DNA of 64,000 nucleotides. It comes from Nematostella vectensis. Taxonomy: Eukaryota; Cnidaria; Anthozoa; Actiniaria; Edwardsiidae. Location: assembly GCF_932526225.1 (NCBI RefSeq), contig NC_064042.1, forward strand, positions 11,727,040-11,791,039. Reading direction: 5' to 3'. The notes beneath the pieces were generated by a model, which made no database searches, was not told where the DNA came from, and saw only the letters and a program-made list of their open reading frames with translations. The translations under genes and the position numbers were made by a program. Of this stretch, positions 1 to 14,011 are shown piece by piece (position 1 is the first letter of the stretch; each line of letters opens with the position of its first letter).

Positions 1-775
1 CCATCACCATCACCATCACCATCACCATCACCATCACCATCACCATCACCATCACCATCACCATCACCATCACCATCACCATCACCATCACCATCACCAT
101 CACCATCACCATCACCATCACCATCACCATCACCATCACCATCACCATCACCATCACCATCAACATCACCATCAACATCACGCCATCAATCACCATCACG
201 CCATCAATCACCATCACCATCACCATCACCATCACCATCACCATCACCATCACCATCACCATCACCATCACCATCACCATCACCATCACTATCACCATCA
301 CGCCATCAATCACCATCAATCACCATCACCATCACCATCACGCCATCAATCACCATCACGCCATCAATCGCCATCACCATCACCATCACCATCACAATCA
401 CGCCATCAATCACCATCAATCACCATCACCATCACCATCACGCCATCAATCACCATCACCATCACCATCACCATCACGCCATCAATCACCATCACCATCA
501 CCATCACGCTATCAATCACCATCACCATCACCATCACCATTACCATCACCATCACCATCACCATCACCATCACCATCACAATCACAATCACCATCACCAT
601 CACCATCACCATCACCATCACCATCACCATCACCATCACCATCACCATCACCATCACCATCACCATCACCATCACCATCACCATCACCATCACCATCACC
701 ATCACCATCACCATCACCATCACCATCACCATCGCCATCATCATCACCATCACATACAAAATCATTATCACCATC
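1..775. repeat. (CCATCA)n hexanucleotide array
   Basis: Almost uninterrupted CCATCA units, with interspersed variants (CGCCATCAAT, CAATCA) between about 170 and 510. The array begins at the window edge, so its true length is unknown. Long minus-strand reading frames of alternating Met-Val or Asp-Gly are a by-product of a 6-bp unit and are not called as genes. Confidence 0.97.
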
Positions 776-969
776 AGCATCATCGTCTCTTTGGGTTACT
801 AAGTGGACCATATAAAATATTTCAAATAATCCACCGCTGCTGCTTTGTGTTTTAGCTGTCCTCGTGTTATCATTTCGTTCTCGTACCCTTACAAATGGGA
901 GACGAACCCTTGCACCAGCCTCAGCCAGGGCTATCGGATCTACGGTCACCCCATAAGTGGTGAGTATCA

Positions 970-1193
<224 letters not shown>

Positions 1194-2086
1194 TTATTGG
1201 TACACCGTACATTTTATTTCATTTTGAGCTCTAAGGGCGAAATGACAAGAATGTGAATTCTCTTTTGTGGGATTTATTCTTTCAAAGACAGATTATCATC
1301 TCATTACTATACTTCTTTTTAGTATTTGACAGCCATGACGACGGTGAATGCGGATCTTTTTGGTATCCAAGTGCAAGTAGTTGTAAGTCTATGGTCGCAA
1401 GCCAACGGACGGAGATGCATAAGGCACCATTAAACACTAAAAAACACACACCATGCAAAATTCGACCGCAAAGCAGCAACGTCCTAGCAGCTCGTAGCAA
1501 TTTGTCGCCTTTAACAGCCTTCAGCCGCCATTTTGTCATCCTAGCAAAGTACCAAGTGTGGAATAGCATCCATTTCCAACGGCTGATTTGGGGAAAGCTA
1601 ATGCGATATGTTCGATTGAATTTGGAAAACTTTGTTTTTAGATGATTATTATGAGGTTAAAACACATTATGTGGCTTCCATTGTTAAATGAAAGCAACAA
1701 CAAAGGTGTGGCTGACATGGGCACTTATATTTTGACACCTTAGTGAGAACGCAATATAAAACGAATTTTCCGACATCTTGAGCCACGGCACAATGTGATA
1801 ACTTGCCCAAAAGGCGACACCTTAATCATCACGCACCCCAGACCCTCTTACCCACCTCGCAACCCACAAGCACGTGACAAGGATGCAAAAGGAGTTAATG
1901 TAAAAAAAACCGCAACATGGTTCAACTTTAGGTAACACACGAACCATACAAAAGCTGTCATAGCTATACCCATTTTATTCTTGTGAGGCGTACATTTACT
2001 TTTTTTTGGCATTTTTGGCTGTTTTGGCAATTTAATCCTCAAGTTTACTTTGTTACAGATCGGCGCGTGCTATACGGCTTCCCTAA
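1194..2086. other. Unassigned spacer between microsatellite and satellite
   Basis: No gene, RNA or element recognised on either strand. Short open frames exist (up to about 130 codons at 1253-1645) but show no family resemblance, no codon-like pattern and no splice context that I can support. Confidence 0.5.
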
Positions 2087-5000
2087 AAGTGGCTATACAG
2101 GAATCTATAACAAGCGGCAAGGCTACCTCTGGGTGAAGTGATGCACGGGAATCTTTAACAAGCGGCAAGGCTACCTCTGGGTGAAGTGATGCACGGGAAT
2201 CTATAGCAAGCGGCAAGGCTACCTCTGGGTGAAGTGATGCACGGGAATCTATAACAAGCGGCAAGGCTACCTCTGGGTGAAGTGATGCACGGGAATCTAT
2301 AACAAGCGACATGGCTACCTCTGGGTGAAGTGATGCACGGAAACCTATAACAAGCGACATGGCTACCTCTGGGTGAAGTGATGCAAATCTATAACAAGCG
2401 GCAAGGCTACCTCTGGGTGAAGTGATGCACGGGAATCTATAACAAGCGACATGGCTACCTCTGGGTGAAGTAATGCACGGAAACCTATAACAAGCGACAT
2501 GGCTACCCCTGGGTGAAGTGATGCACGGGAATCTATAACAAGCGACATGGCTACCTCTGGGTGAAGTGATGCACGGAAATCTATAACAAGCGACATGGCT
2601 ACCTCTGGGTGAAGTGATGCACGGGAATCTATAAAAAGCGGCAAGGCTACCTCTGGGTGAAGTGATGCACGGGAATCTATAACAAAAAGCAAGGCTACCC
2701 CTGGGTGAAGTGATGCACGGGAATCTATAACAAGCGAAATGGCTACCTCTGGGTGAAGTGATGCACGGGAATCTATAACAAAAAGCAAGGCTACCCCTGG
2801 GTGAAGTGATGCACGGGAATCTATAGCAAGCGGCAAGGCTACCTCTGGGTGAAGTGATACACGGGAATCTTTAACAAGCGGCAAGGCTACCTCTGGGTGA
2901 AGTGATGCACGGGAATCTATAGCAAGCGGCAAGGCTACCTCTGGGTGAAGTGATACACGGGAATCTTTAACAAGCGGCAAGGCTACCCCTGGGTGAAGTG
3001 ATGCACGGGAATCTATAGCAAGCGGCAAGGCTACCTCTGGGTGAAGTGATGCACGGGAATCTATAACAAGCGGCAAGGCTACCTCTGGGTGAAGTGATAC
3101 ACGGGAATCTATAACAAGCGACAAGGCTACCTCTGGGTGAAGTGATACACGGGAATCTATAGCAAGCGACAAGGCTACCTCTGGGTGAAGTGATGCACGG
3201 GAATCTATAACAAGCGGCAAGGCTACCTATGGGTGAAGTGATAAACGGGAATCTATAGCAAGCGGCAAGGCTACCTCTGGGTGAAGTGATGCACGGGGAT
3301 CTATAACAAGCGGCAAGGCTACCTCTGGGTGAAGTGATGCACGGGAATCTATAACAAGCGACATGGCTACCTCTGGGTGAAGTGATGCACGGGAATCTAT
3401 AACAAGCGACAAGGCTACCTCTGGGTGAAGTGATGCACGGGAATCTATAACAAGCGACATGGCTACCTCTGGGTGAAGTGATGCACGGGAATCTCTAACA
3501 AGCGGCAAGGCTACCTCTGGGTGAAGTGATGCACGGGAATCTTTAACAAGCGGCAAGGCTACCTCTGGGTGAAGTGATGCACGGGAATCTATAACAAGCG
3601 GCAAGGCTACCTCTGGGTGAAGTGATGCACGGGAATCTATAACAAGCGACATGGCTACCTCTGGGTGAAGTGATGCACGGGAATCTATAGCAAGCGACAA
3701 GGCTACCTCTGGGTGAAGTGATGCACGGGAATCTATAACAAGCGGCAAGGCTACCTCTGGGTGAAGTGATGCACGGGAATCTATAACAAGCGGCAAGGCT
3801 ACCTCTGGGTGAAGTGATGCACGGGAATCTATAGCAAGCGACTAGGCTACCCCTGGGTGAAGTGATGCACGGGAATCTTTAACAAGCGGCAAGGCTACCT
3901 CTGGGTGAAGTGATGCACGGGAATCTATAGCAAGCGGCAAGGCTACCTCTGGGTGAAGTGATGCACGGGAATCTATAACAAAAGGCAAGGCTACCTCTGG
4001 GTGGAGTGATACACGGGAATCTATAACAAGCAGCAAAGCTACCCCTGGGTGAAGTGATGCACGGGAATCTATAACAAGCGGCAAGGCTACCTCTGGGTGA
4101 AGTGATGCACGGGAATCTATAACAAGCAGCAAGGCTACCTCTGGGTGAAGTGATGCACGGGAATCTATAACAAGCGGCAAGGCTACCTCTGGGTGAAGTG
4201 ATGCACGGGAATCTATAACAAGCGACATGGCTACCTCTGGGTGAAGTGATGCACGGAAACCTATAACAAGCGACATGGCTACCCCTGGGTGAAGTGATGC
4301 ACGGGAATCTATAACAAGCGACATGGCTACCTCTGGGTGAAGTGATGCACGGAAATCTATAACAAGCGACATGGCTACCTCTGGGTGAAGTGATGCACGG
4401 GAATCTATAACAAGCGGCAAGGCTACCTCTGGGTGAAGTGATGCACGGGAATCTATAACAAGCGACATGGCTACCTCTGGGTGAAGTAATGCACGGAAAC
4501 CTATAACAAGCGACATGGCTACCCCTGGGTGAAGTGATGCACGGGAATCTATAACAAGCGACATGGCTACCTCTGGGTGAAGTGATGCACGGAAATCTAT
4601 AACAAGCGACATGGCTACCTCTGGGTGAAGTGATGCACGGGAATCTATAAAAAGCGGCAAGGCTACCTCTGGGTGAAGTGATGCACGGGAATCTATAACA
4701 AAAAGCAAGGCTACCCCTGGGTGAAGTGATGCACGGGAATCTATAACAAGCGAAATGGCTACCTCTGGGTGAAGTGATGCACGGGAATCTATAACAAAAA
4801 GCAAGGCTACCCCTGGGTGAAGTGATGCACGGGAATCTATAGCAAGCGGCAAGGCTACCTCTGGGTGAAGTGATACACGGGAATCTTTAACAAGCGGCAA
4901 GGCTACCTCTGGGTGAAGTGATGCACGGGAATCTATAGCAAGCGGCAAGGCTACCTCTGGGTGAAGTGATACACGGGAATCTTTAACAAGCGGCAAGGCT

Positions 5001-8000
5001 ACCCCTGGGTGAAGTGATGCACGGGAATCAATAGCAAGCGGCAAGGCTACCTCTGGGTGAAGTGATGCACGGGAATCTATAACAAGCGGCAAGGCTACCT
5101 CTGGGTGAAGTGATACACGGGAATCTATAACAAGCGACAAGGCTACCTCTGGGTGAAGTGATACACGGGAATCTATAACAAGCGACAAGGCTACCTCTGG
5201 GTGAAGTGATGCACGGGAATCTAAAACAAGCGGCAAGGCTACCCCTGGGTGAAGTGATACACGGGAATCTTTAACAAGCGGCAAGGCTACCTCTGGGTGA
5301 AGTTATGCACGGGAATCTATAACAAGCGGCAAGGCTACCTCTGGGTGAAGTGATGCACGGGAATCTATAGCAAGCGACAAGGCTACCTCTGGGTGAAGTG
5401 ATGCACGGGAATCTTTAACAAGCGGCAAGGCTACCTCTGGGTGAAGTGATACACGGGAATCTTTAACAAGCGGCAAGGCTACCTCTGGGTGAAGTGATGC
5501 ACGGGAATCTATAACAAGCGGCAAGGCTACCCCTGGGTGAAGTGATGCACGGGAATCTACAACAAGCGGCAAGGCTACCCCTGGGTGAACTGATGCACGG
5601 GAATCTATAGCAAGCAGCAAGGCTACCCCTGGGTGAAGTGATGCACGGGAATCTATAGCAAGCGGCAAGGCTACCCCTGGGTGAAGTGATGCACGGGAAT
5701 CTATAACAAGCGGCAAGGCTACCCCTGGGTGAAGTGATGCACGGGAATCTATAGCAAGCGGCAAGGCTACCCCTGGGTGAAGTGATGCACGGGAATCTAT
5801 AACAAGCGGCAAGGCTACCCCTGGGTGAAGTGATGCACGGGAATCTATAACAAGCGGCAAGGCTACCCCTGGGTGAAGTGATGCACGGGAATCTATAGCA
5901 AGTGGCAAGGCTACCCCTGGGTGAAGTGATGCACGGGAATCTATAACAAGCGGCAAGGCTACCCCTGGGTGAAGTGATGCACGGGAATCTATAACAAGCG
6001 GCAAGGCTACCCCTGGGTGAAGTGATGCACGGGAATCTATAACAAGCGGCAAGGCTACCCCTGGGTGAAGTGATGCACGGGAATCTATAACAAGCGGCAA
6101 GGCTACCTATGGGTGAAGTGATACACGGGAATCTATAGCAAGCGGCAAGGCTACCTCTGGGTGAAGTGATGCACGGGAATCTATAGCAAGCGGCAAGGCT
6201 ACCTCTGGGTGAAGTGATGCACGGGAATCTATAGCAAGCGGCAAGGCTACCTATGGGTGAAGTGATGCACGGGAATCTATAACAAGCGACAAGGCTACCT
6301 ATGGGTGAAGTGATACACGGGAATCTATAGCAAGCGGCAAGGCTACCTCTGGGTGAAGTGATGCACGGGAATCTATAGCAAGCGGCAAGGCTACCTATGG
6401 GTGAAGTGATACACGGGAATCTATAGCAAGCGGCAAGGCTACCTCTGGGTGAAGTGATGCACGGGAATCTATAGCAAGCGGCAAGGCTACCTCTGGGTGA
6501 AGTGATGCACGGGAATCTATAGCAAGCGGCAAGGCTACCTATGGGTGAAGTGATACACGGGAATCTATAGCAAGCGGCAAGGCTACCTCTGGGTGAAGTG
6601 ATACACGGGAATCTATAGCAAGCGGCAAGGCTACCTCTGGGTGAAGTGATGCACGGGAATCTATAGCAAGCGGCAAGGCTACCTATGGGTGAAGTGATAC
6701 ACGGGAATCTATAGCAAGCGGCAAGGCTACCTCTGGGTGAAGTGATACACGGGAATCTATAGCAAGCGACATGGCTACCTCTGGGTGATGTGATGCACGG
6801 GAATCTTTAACAAGCGGCAAGGCTACCTCTGGGTGAAGTGATGCACGGGAATCTATAACAAAAAGCAAGGCTACCCCTGGGTGAAGTGATGCACGGGAAT
6901 CTATAACAAGCGGCAAGGCTACCTCTGGGTGAAGTGATGCACGGGAATCTATAACAAGCGGCAAGGCTACCCCTGGGTGAAGTGATGCACGGGAATCTAT
7001 AACAAGCGGCAAGGCTACCCCTGGGTGAACTGATGCACGGGAATCTATAGCAAGCAGCAAGGCTACCCCTGGGTGAAGTGATGCACGGGAATCTATAGCA
7101 AGCGGCAAGGCTACCCCTGGGTGAAGTGATGCACGGGAATCTATAACAAGCGGCAAGGCTACCCCTGGGTGAAGTGATGCACGGGAATCTATAGCAAGCG
7201 GCAAGGCTACCCCTGGGTGAAGTGATGCACGGGAATCTATAACAAGCGGCAAGGCTACCCCTGGGTGAAGTGATGCACGGGAATCTATAACAAGCGGCAA
7301 GGCTACCCCTGGGTGAACTGATGCACGGGAATCTATAGCAAGCAGCAAGGCTACCCCTGGGTGAAGTGATGCACGGGAATCTATAGCAAGCGGCAAGGCT
7401 ACCCCTGGGTGAAGTGATGCACGGGAATCTATAACAAGCGGCAAGGCTACCCCTGGGTGAAGTGATGTACGGGAATCTATAGCAAGCGGCAAGGCTACCC
7501 CTGGGTGAAGTGATGCACGGGAATCTATAACAAGCGGCAAGGCTACCCCTGGGTGAAGTGATGCACGGGAATCTATAGCAAGCGGCAAGGCTACCCCTGG
7601 GTGAAGTGATGCACGGGAATCTATAACAAGCGGCAAGGCTACCCCTGGGTGAAGTGATGCAGGGGAATCTATAACAAGCGGCAAGGCTACCCCTGGGTGA
7701 AATGATGCACGGGAATCTATAACAAGCGACAAGGCTACCTCTGGGTGAAGTGATGCACGGGAATCTATAGCAAGCGACAAGGCTACCTCTGGGTGAAGTG
7801 ATGCACGGGAATCTATAAAAAGCGGCAAGGCTACCTCTGGGTGAAGTGATGCACGGGAATCTATAGCAAGCGACAAGGCTACCTCTGGGTGAAGCGATAC
7901 ACGGGAATCTATAGCAAGCGACATGGCTACCTCTGGGTGAAGTGATACACGGGAATCTATAACAAGCGGCAAGGCTACCTCTGGGTGAAGTGATGCACGG

Positions 8001-11000
8001 GAATCTATAACAAAAAGCAAGGCTACCCCTGGGTGAAGTGATGCACGGGAATCTATAGCAAGCGACAAGGCTACCTCTGGGTGAAGTGATGCACGGGAAT
8101 CTATAACAAGCGACATGGCTACCTCTGGGTGAAGTGATGCACGGGAATCTATAGCAAGCGGCAAGGCTACCTCTGGGTAAAGTGATGCACGGGAATCTAT
8201 AGCAAGCGACAAGGCTACCTCTGGGTGAAGTGATGCACGGGAATCTATAACAAGCGGCAAGGCTACCTCTGGGTGAAGTGATGCACGGGAATCTATAACA
8301 AGCGGCAAGGCTACCTCTGGGTGAAGTGATGCACGGGAATCTATAACAAAAAGCAAGGCTACCCCTGGGTGAAGTGATGCACGGGAATCTATAGCAAGCG
8401 ACAAGGCTACCTCTGGGTGAAGTGTTGCACGGGAATCTTTAACAAGCGACATGGCTACCTCTGGGTGAAGTGATGCACGGGAATCTATAGCAAGCGACAA
8501 GGCTACCTCTGGGTGAAGTGATACACGGGAATCTATAACAAGCGGCAAGGCTACCTCTGGGTGAAGTGATGCACGGGAATCTATAACAAGCAGCAAGGCT
8601 ACCTCTGGGTGAAGTGATGCACGGGAATCTATAACAAAAAGCAAGGCTACCCCTTGGGTGAAGTGATGCACGGGAATCTATAACAAGCGGCAAGGCTACC
8701 TCTGGGTGAAGTGATGCACGGGAATCTTTAACAAGCGGCAAGGCTACCTCTGGGTGAAGTGATACACGGGAATCTATAGCAAGCGGCAAGGGTACCTCTG
8801 GGTGAAGTGATACACGGAATCTATAACAAAAGGCAAGGCTACCTCTGGGTGAAGTGATACACGGGAATCTATAACAAGCGGCAAAACTACCTCTGGGTGA
8901 AGTGATGCACGGGAATCTATAGCAAGCGGCAAGGCTACCTCTGGGTGAAGTGATGCCCGGGAATCTATGGCAAGCGACAAGGCTACCTCTGGTTGAAGTG
9001 ATACACGCAAATCTATAACAAAAGGCAAAGCTACCTCCGGGTGAAGTGATGCACGGGAATCTATAGCAAGCGGCAAGGCTACCTCTGGGTGAAGTGATGC
9101 ACGGGAATCTATAGCAAGCGACAAGGCTACCTCTGGGTGAAGCGATACACGGGAATCTATAGCAAGCTACATGGCTACCTCTTGAGGAAGTGATACACGG
9201 GAATCTACTGCAAGCGGCAAGGGTACCTCTGGGTGAAGTGATACACGGAATCTATAACAAAAGGCAAGGCTACCTCTAGGTGAAGTGATACTCGGGAATC
9301 CATAGCAAGCGGGAAGGCTACCTCTGGGTGAAGTGATGCACGGGAATCTATAGCAAGCGACAAGGCTACCTCTGGGTGAAGTGATGTACGGGATTCTATA
9401 GCAAGCGACATGGCTGCCTCTGGGTGAAGTGATACACGGGAATCTATAGCAAGCGACAAGGCTGCCTCTGGGTGAAGTGATGCACGGGAATCTATAGCAA
9501 GCGGCAAGGCTACCTCTGGGTGAAGTGACGTACGGGATTCTATAGCAAGCGACATGGCTGCCTCTGGGTGAAGTGATACACGGGAATCTATAGCAAGCGG
9601 CAAGGGTACCTCTGGGTGAAGTGAGGCACGGGAATCTATAACAAGCGACATGGCTACCTCTGGGTGAAGTGATGCACGGGAATCTATAGCAAGCGGCAAG
9701 GCTACCTCTGGGTAAAGTGATGCACGGGAATCTATAGCAAGCGACAAGGCTACCTCTGGGTGAAGTGATACACGGGAATCTATAACAAGCGGCAAGGCTA
9801 CCTCTGGGTGAAGTGATGCACGGGAATCTATAACAAGCGGCAAGGCTACCTCTGGGTGAAGTGATGCACGGGAATCTATAACAAAAAGCAAGGCTACCCC
9901 TGGGTGAAGTGATGCACGGGAATCTATAGCAAGCGACAAGGCTACCTCTGGGTGAAGTGTTGCACGGGAATCTTTAACAAGCGACATGGCTACCTCTGGG
10001 TGAAGTGATGCACGGGAATCTATAGCAAGCGACAAGGCTACCTCTGGGTGAAGTGATACACGGGAATCTATAACAAGCGGCAAGGCTACCTCTGGGTGAA
10101 GTGATGCACGGGAATCTATAACAAGCAGCAAGGCTACCTCTGGGTGAAGTGATGCACGGGAATCTATAACAAAAAGCAAGGCTACCCCTTGGGTGAAGTG
10201 ATGCACGGGAATCTATAACAAGCGGCAAGGCTACCTCTGGGTGAAGTGATGCACGGGAATCTATAGCAAGCGGCAAGGGTACCTCTGGGTGAAGTGATAC
10301 ACGGAATCTATAACAAAAGGCAAGGCTACCTCTGGGTGAAGTGATACACGGGAATCTATAACAAGCGGCAAGACTACCTCTGGGTGAAGTGATGCACGGG
10401 AATCTATAGCAAGCGGCAAGGCTACCTCTGGGTGAAGTGATGCCCGGGAATCTATGGCAAGCGACAAGGCTACCTCTGGTTGAAGTGATACACGCAAATC
10501 TATAACAAAAGGCAAAGCTACCTCTGGGTGAAGTGATGCACGGGAATCTATAGCAAGCGGCAAGGCTACCTCTGGGTGAAGTGATGCACGGGAATCTATA
10601 GCAAGCGACAAGGCTACCTCTGGGTGAAGCGATACACGGGAATCTATAGCAAGCTACATGGCTACCTCTTGAGGAAGTGATACACGGGAATCTATAGCAA
10701 GCGGCAAGGGTACCTCTGGGTGAAGTGATACACGGAATCTATAACAAAAGGCAAGGCTACCTCTAGGTGAAGTGATACTCGGGAATCCATAGCAAGCGGG
10801 AAGGCTACCTCTGGGTGAAGTGATGCACGGGAATCTATAGCAAGCGACAAGGCTACCTCTGGGTGAAGTGATGTACGGGATTCTATAGCAAGCGACATGG
10901 CTGCCTCTGGGTGAAGTGATACACGGGAATCTATAGCAAGCGACAAGGCTGCCTCTGGGTGAAGTGATGCACGGGAATCTATAGCAAGCGGCAAGGCTAC

Positions 11001-11190
11001 CTCTGGGTGAAGTGACGTACGGGATTCTATAGCAAGCGACATGGCTGCCTCTGGGTGAAGTGATACACGGGAATCTATAGCAAGCGGCAAGGGTACCTCT
11101 GGGTGAAGTGAGGCACGGGAATCTATAGCAAGCGGCAAGGCTACCTCTGGGTGAAGTGATGCACGGGAATAAGCAAGCGGGAAGCATAAA
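2087..11190. repeat. 48-bp satellite block, about 190 copies
   Basis: Head-to-tail 48-bp units with the core CTCTGGGTGAAGTGATGCAC followed by GGGAATCTATAACAAGCG and GCAAGGCTAC. Variant positions define unit types: CCTCTGGG or CCCCTGGG, CTATAACA or CTATAGCA or CTTTAACA, GCGGCAAGG or GCGACATGG or AAAAGCAAGG, TGATGCAC or TGATACAC. There is higher-order structure. A segment near 2400-3170 recurs 2016 bp (42 units) downstream. A segment near 7690-9200 recurs about 1487 bp (31 units minus 1 bp) downstream, up to about 11,140. A CCCC-type run appears at about 5520-6080 and again at 6960-7690. Because 48 is divisible by 3, two minus-strand frames stay open over hundreds of codons, giving a 16-residue repeat such as LVIDSRASLHPEVALP. 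The frames switch at small indels and no start or splice context fits, so this is read as noncoding satellite. Confidence 0.97.
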
Positions 11191-12849
11191 CGGGAATTCG
11201 AAGCGACGGACTACAACCGGGATTCAAACGCTTTCCTTCTTTGTGCCGCTTTTGATCCCATTCAAAGAGGACGTCTGACATGTGAAGCCTTCTACAGCGG
11301 TAGCGTTCAACACAAAAATTATCTTCTTCTGGTTGCCTACCTCTGAGGTGAGGTGAAGATATTAGGTTTTACCGAAGCCATACTCAAGCTCTTTGCAGGT
11401 GCATGTTGTTGAGACGATTAAGTGTACTATTCTTACTTTTAATTGTCACCACATGTAATTCAATTCATTTTATTAAACGCACTGGTGTATGTTACTCGTG
11501 TAGTTACTTGACAAGGGAAAAGTCGCGATGATACTAGCCTCTTTTTTTGATAGCAGTTTCTGCATCCGTAGCACGTAGACTGGCAGCGCGGATAATCAAC
11601 TGACAAGTTTCATTTGCGTCATCAGTAGAATCTAAATTTTCATCATTAGAATCTTTTTAAGACTTACGTTCTTTTCATTTGAGGTTATTCCGAGATGATA
11701 CATGCTCTCAAACGCGGGAATGGCCGAGGTGTGCTGGGGCCAAGAGTCAGTATACTAGCCGACCCAGTGCATCCCTAAACTCCGCGAACCACGGGCATAC
11801 TAATCTTGTTTTGAAAACTGTCGTTTATCTAGCTCGCTCGGTCAATTCTAATTATAAGGACATACCATACCATATTTTGAAGTTTACTACGACTTTGCAG
11901 GCTGCAATTGTAAAACAGGCCCAGGCCCTAGCGGTTTTAGAACATCACAGGTCTAAGTCAAAACAATTCAAATGATCACAATATCAGGGAAATCCATTTA
12001 CGCCCCTGTAGCCTTGTCGTAAGAAAGAACGGCGCAAAATCCCACTATCGAGATAACCTTATTGAGAATGTGCGTGAGTACAAATATCACATTCTCTGCT
12101 TTCGGCAATTTCACCCTTGAGAAACAGGAACAGGAACAAACCGCGACTTACAATAAAACTCTTATTTATTTATCTGGTAATTTATTAATCTGGTAATATA
12201 AATGGTCATTTGGTCAACCTATGGTTTGACGAAGAGGCAGTTATGGTCAGCGTTCCTTACTATGATTATTCAAAATGGCGGAGTCCTCGAGTGACGATGA
12301 ACTTGTTATTAGAAACAACAAGCGAGCGACAACAACAACAAGCGACAAGATGACTGATAGCCAAAGCCTGCCTTTGAGTTGCACTCTGAACCAAATCGTT
12401 TTGTTTTTATGTGATGCCTCTTTTATTGCATTATTATTAAATACGTATTACATTGCATATTAGTATTACGTATTTGCGTTAAATGTCAAATAAAAAAAAA
12501 TATTTTTTAAATGTTAAAAAGAAATAATAAGCAGCATTCTCACTGCCACTTTTGCAAATTGGGGAAACTTTGTGGCAATTTTTGCAGCAACTTTTGGGGA
12601 CTTTTGAAGCATCTTTTAAAGAAATTTTGAGCACCTTTGGGACAGCCCTAGAAGTGGGTGAAAAATGCCCTTTTTCCTTAACAGTTTGTATTTATTTTTT
12701 TTTTCCAGGGGGTTGGAAATTCCGGAGGTGTGGGGGGTCATACCTCCGACCCCCTCAATAGGGGGGGGGGGGGTATGTATATTTTCTGGAACTACACAAT
12801 TCGACCGATTTTACTTTATGGGGGTGGACTTTGGGGCATCGATATGTCA
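11191..12849. other. Unassigned intergenic DNA
   Basis: No gene model supported. An ATG in a good context at 12275 opens a 62-codon frame beginning MAESSSDDE, but it has no homology I recognise and no convincing donor. A 13-G homopolymer lies at 12761-12773. The motif TATTTTCTGGAACTACACAA next to it resembles one arm of the small hairpin element at 33717-33764, so it may be a decayed copy. Confidence 0.45.
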
Positions 12850-13292
12850 TAAAGGCCAATGAAAAAGACCCAATCGAGTATTTGCTGTAAGTGGCTTCTG
12901 GGTATCATTAAAACAGCAACGAATAATGCATGTCGCGCCGAGCTAGGCATATCCCAATAAGAAATAAGGCTGCTATGATACCATTAAACTTCTGGCTAAA
13001 ACTTAGTACTCCAGAAAGCGCAGTTAGCCTTGCCGAGGAGACGTTTTGGGAGGCCAAGTCCACAATCCCTCCGCACTCGTGGGTAGTTAAACTAAAAGAG
13101 GTGATAAATCGTCTAGGCGTGCGATATTTATGGGAAAACCGAAGCACAATTGACAATAAATAGGAATATTCTAGGATGCTAAGACAAAGAATTGTAGACA
13201 CTGAACTGCAGCTTTGGCACAGTGAGGTTTATAACGATCACAGAAAACAAGCTTTGCATGGAAATAAGTTAAGGACATATCGCAATCATAAG
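12850..13292 (+). pseudogene. Non-LTR retrotransposon ORF2 remnant, 5' part
   Basis: Conceptual translation resembles the C-terminal region downstream of the reverse transcriptase in animal LINEs. It shows KWLLGIIKTATNNA, then ELGI, PIRNKAAMIPLNFW and finally LWHSEVYNDHRKQALHGNKL. Lesions are a frameshift at about 12950 and an in-frame TAG at 13161-13163. The reading frame is cut at 13282-13292 by an inserted Penelope-like element and resumes at 14012. The reverse transcriptase itself is missing, so the copy is 5' truncated. Confidence 0.75.
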
Positions 13293-14011
13293 TAAAACCT
13301 TTAAAAGAAAAAGTCGACAACAACACAGATTTATGTTTTTTAGAACGATATTTCGGCAGGCCAATACCTGCCTTCTTCAGGTTATAAATGAGTTACAATG
13401 GCATGTTATAGCTAGTATATGTACAAAGTTCATTGATGATTAACTAACAAAAGGTAAAAATAGTAATTGAGTGACAAAGTACAAAGTTCATTGATGATTA
13501 ACTAACAAAAGGTAAAAATAGTAATTGAGTGACTTATGGAAGATGGTAAATAGGGTGGTGTGGATTACTAAGTAGCTAAACGGTTTCTTCACGCCGGTTG
13601 AGGCCACCGGGTTCAAGAGTGCCAGCGCGAGCTATCAGTGTGGCTTCTCTTGCTTTGCGGATGGAGTCGCGGTTATTTCTTATTTTTTTCAATAGATATG
13701 AGCTCTATGTCAGAAGCGGAGTGGTTAGGTTTTAGGAAGTGTTCAGCGGCGTGGGTTGGTATGGATCGAGATTGGGAGTCTACAGTTCTGCGGTGGTCAT
13801 TAAAGCGTTCTTTTAATTTGCGTTTAGTTTCCCCAATATATTGAAGGTTACAGCGGTTACATTGAATCATATAAATCACGTTTTTAGTATTGCAGGTTAT
13901 GTGGGAGGTTATAGGTCGTGTTTCACCTGTTGTTCAACTGTCGACGCAGACCACAAGGTCCGACGCACACCAGCAGATAGAGGCTGTCCGGTGGTTTCTT
14001 CCTACGTTTTT
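13293..14011 (-). mobile_element. Penelope-like element, 5' truncated, nested in a LINE
   Basis: The minus strand encodes a GIY-YIG endonuclease of the kind fused to Penelope-like reverse transcriptases. The segment downstream of its stop contains the palindromic tract GGCAGGCCAATACCTGCC (about 13353-13370). The element is bracketed by an 11-bp direct repeat, GCAATCATAAG, at 13282-13292 and 14012-14022. This target-site duplication splits the LINE frame exactly. No reverse transcriptase domain remains. A tandem duplication of about 55 bp (ACAAAGTTCATTGATGATTA and following bases) lies at about 13422-13534. Confidence 0.8.
13576..13920 (-). pseudogene. GIY-YIG endonuclease domain of the Penelope-like element
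   Basis: The frame contains CNTKNVIYMIQCNRCNLQYI and GETKRKLKERFNDHRR, matching the Tyr and Tyr-Ile-Gly motifs and the conserved Arg of GIY-YIG nucleases. It also has paired Cys residues typical of Penelope-like proteins. A 1-nt frameshift in the A-rich run near 13680 breaks the domain. In the next frame the C-terminus continues as RDSIRKAREATLIARAGTLE and ends at a TAG at 13576-13578. No functional start is present. The copy is inactive. Confidence 0.8.

Noticed and set aside
2070-11187. Long minus-strand reading frames (up to 662 codons) of a 16-residue repeat
   Set aside because: They follow from the 48-bp satellite unit. Two frames are open at once, frames swap at 1-bp indels, and variation is not codon-structured.
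2087-11190. CRISPR-like array
   Set aside because: Units are contiguous 48-bp tandem copies with no unique spacers, in a eukaryotic context.
12275-12463. Possible small gene starting MAESSSDDE
   Set aside because: Good ATG context but no family match, only 62 codons and no convincing donor.
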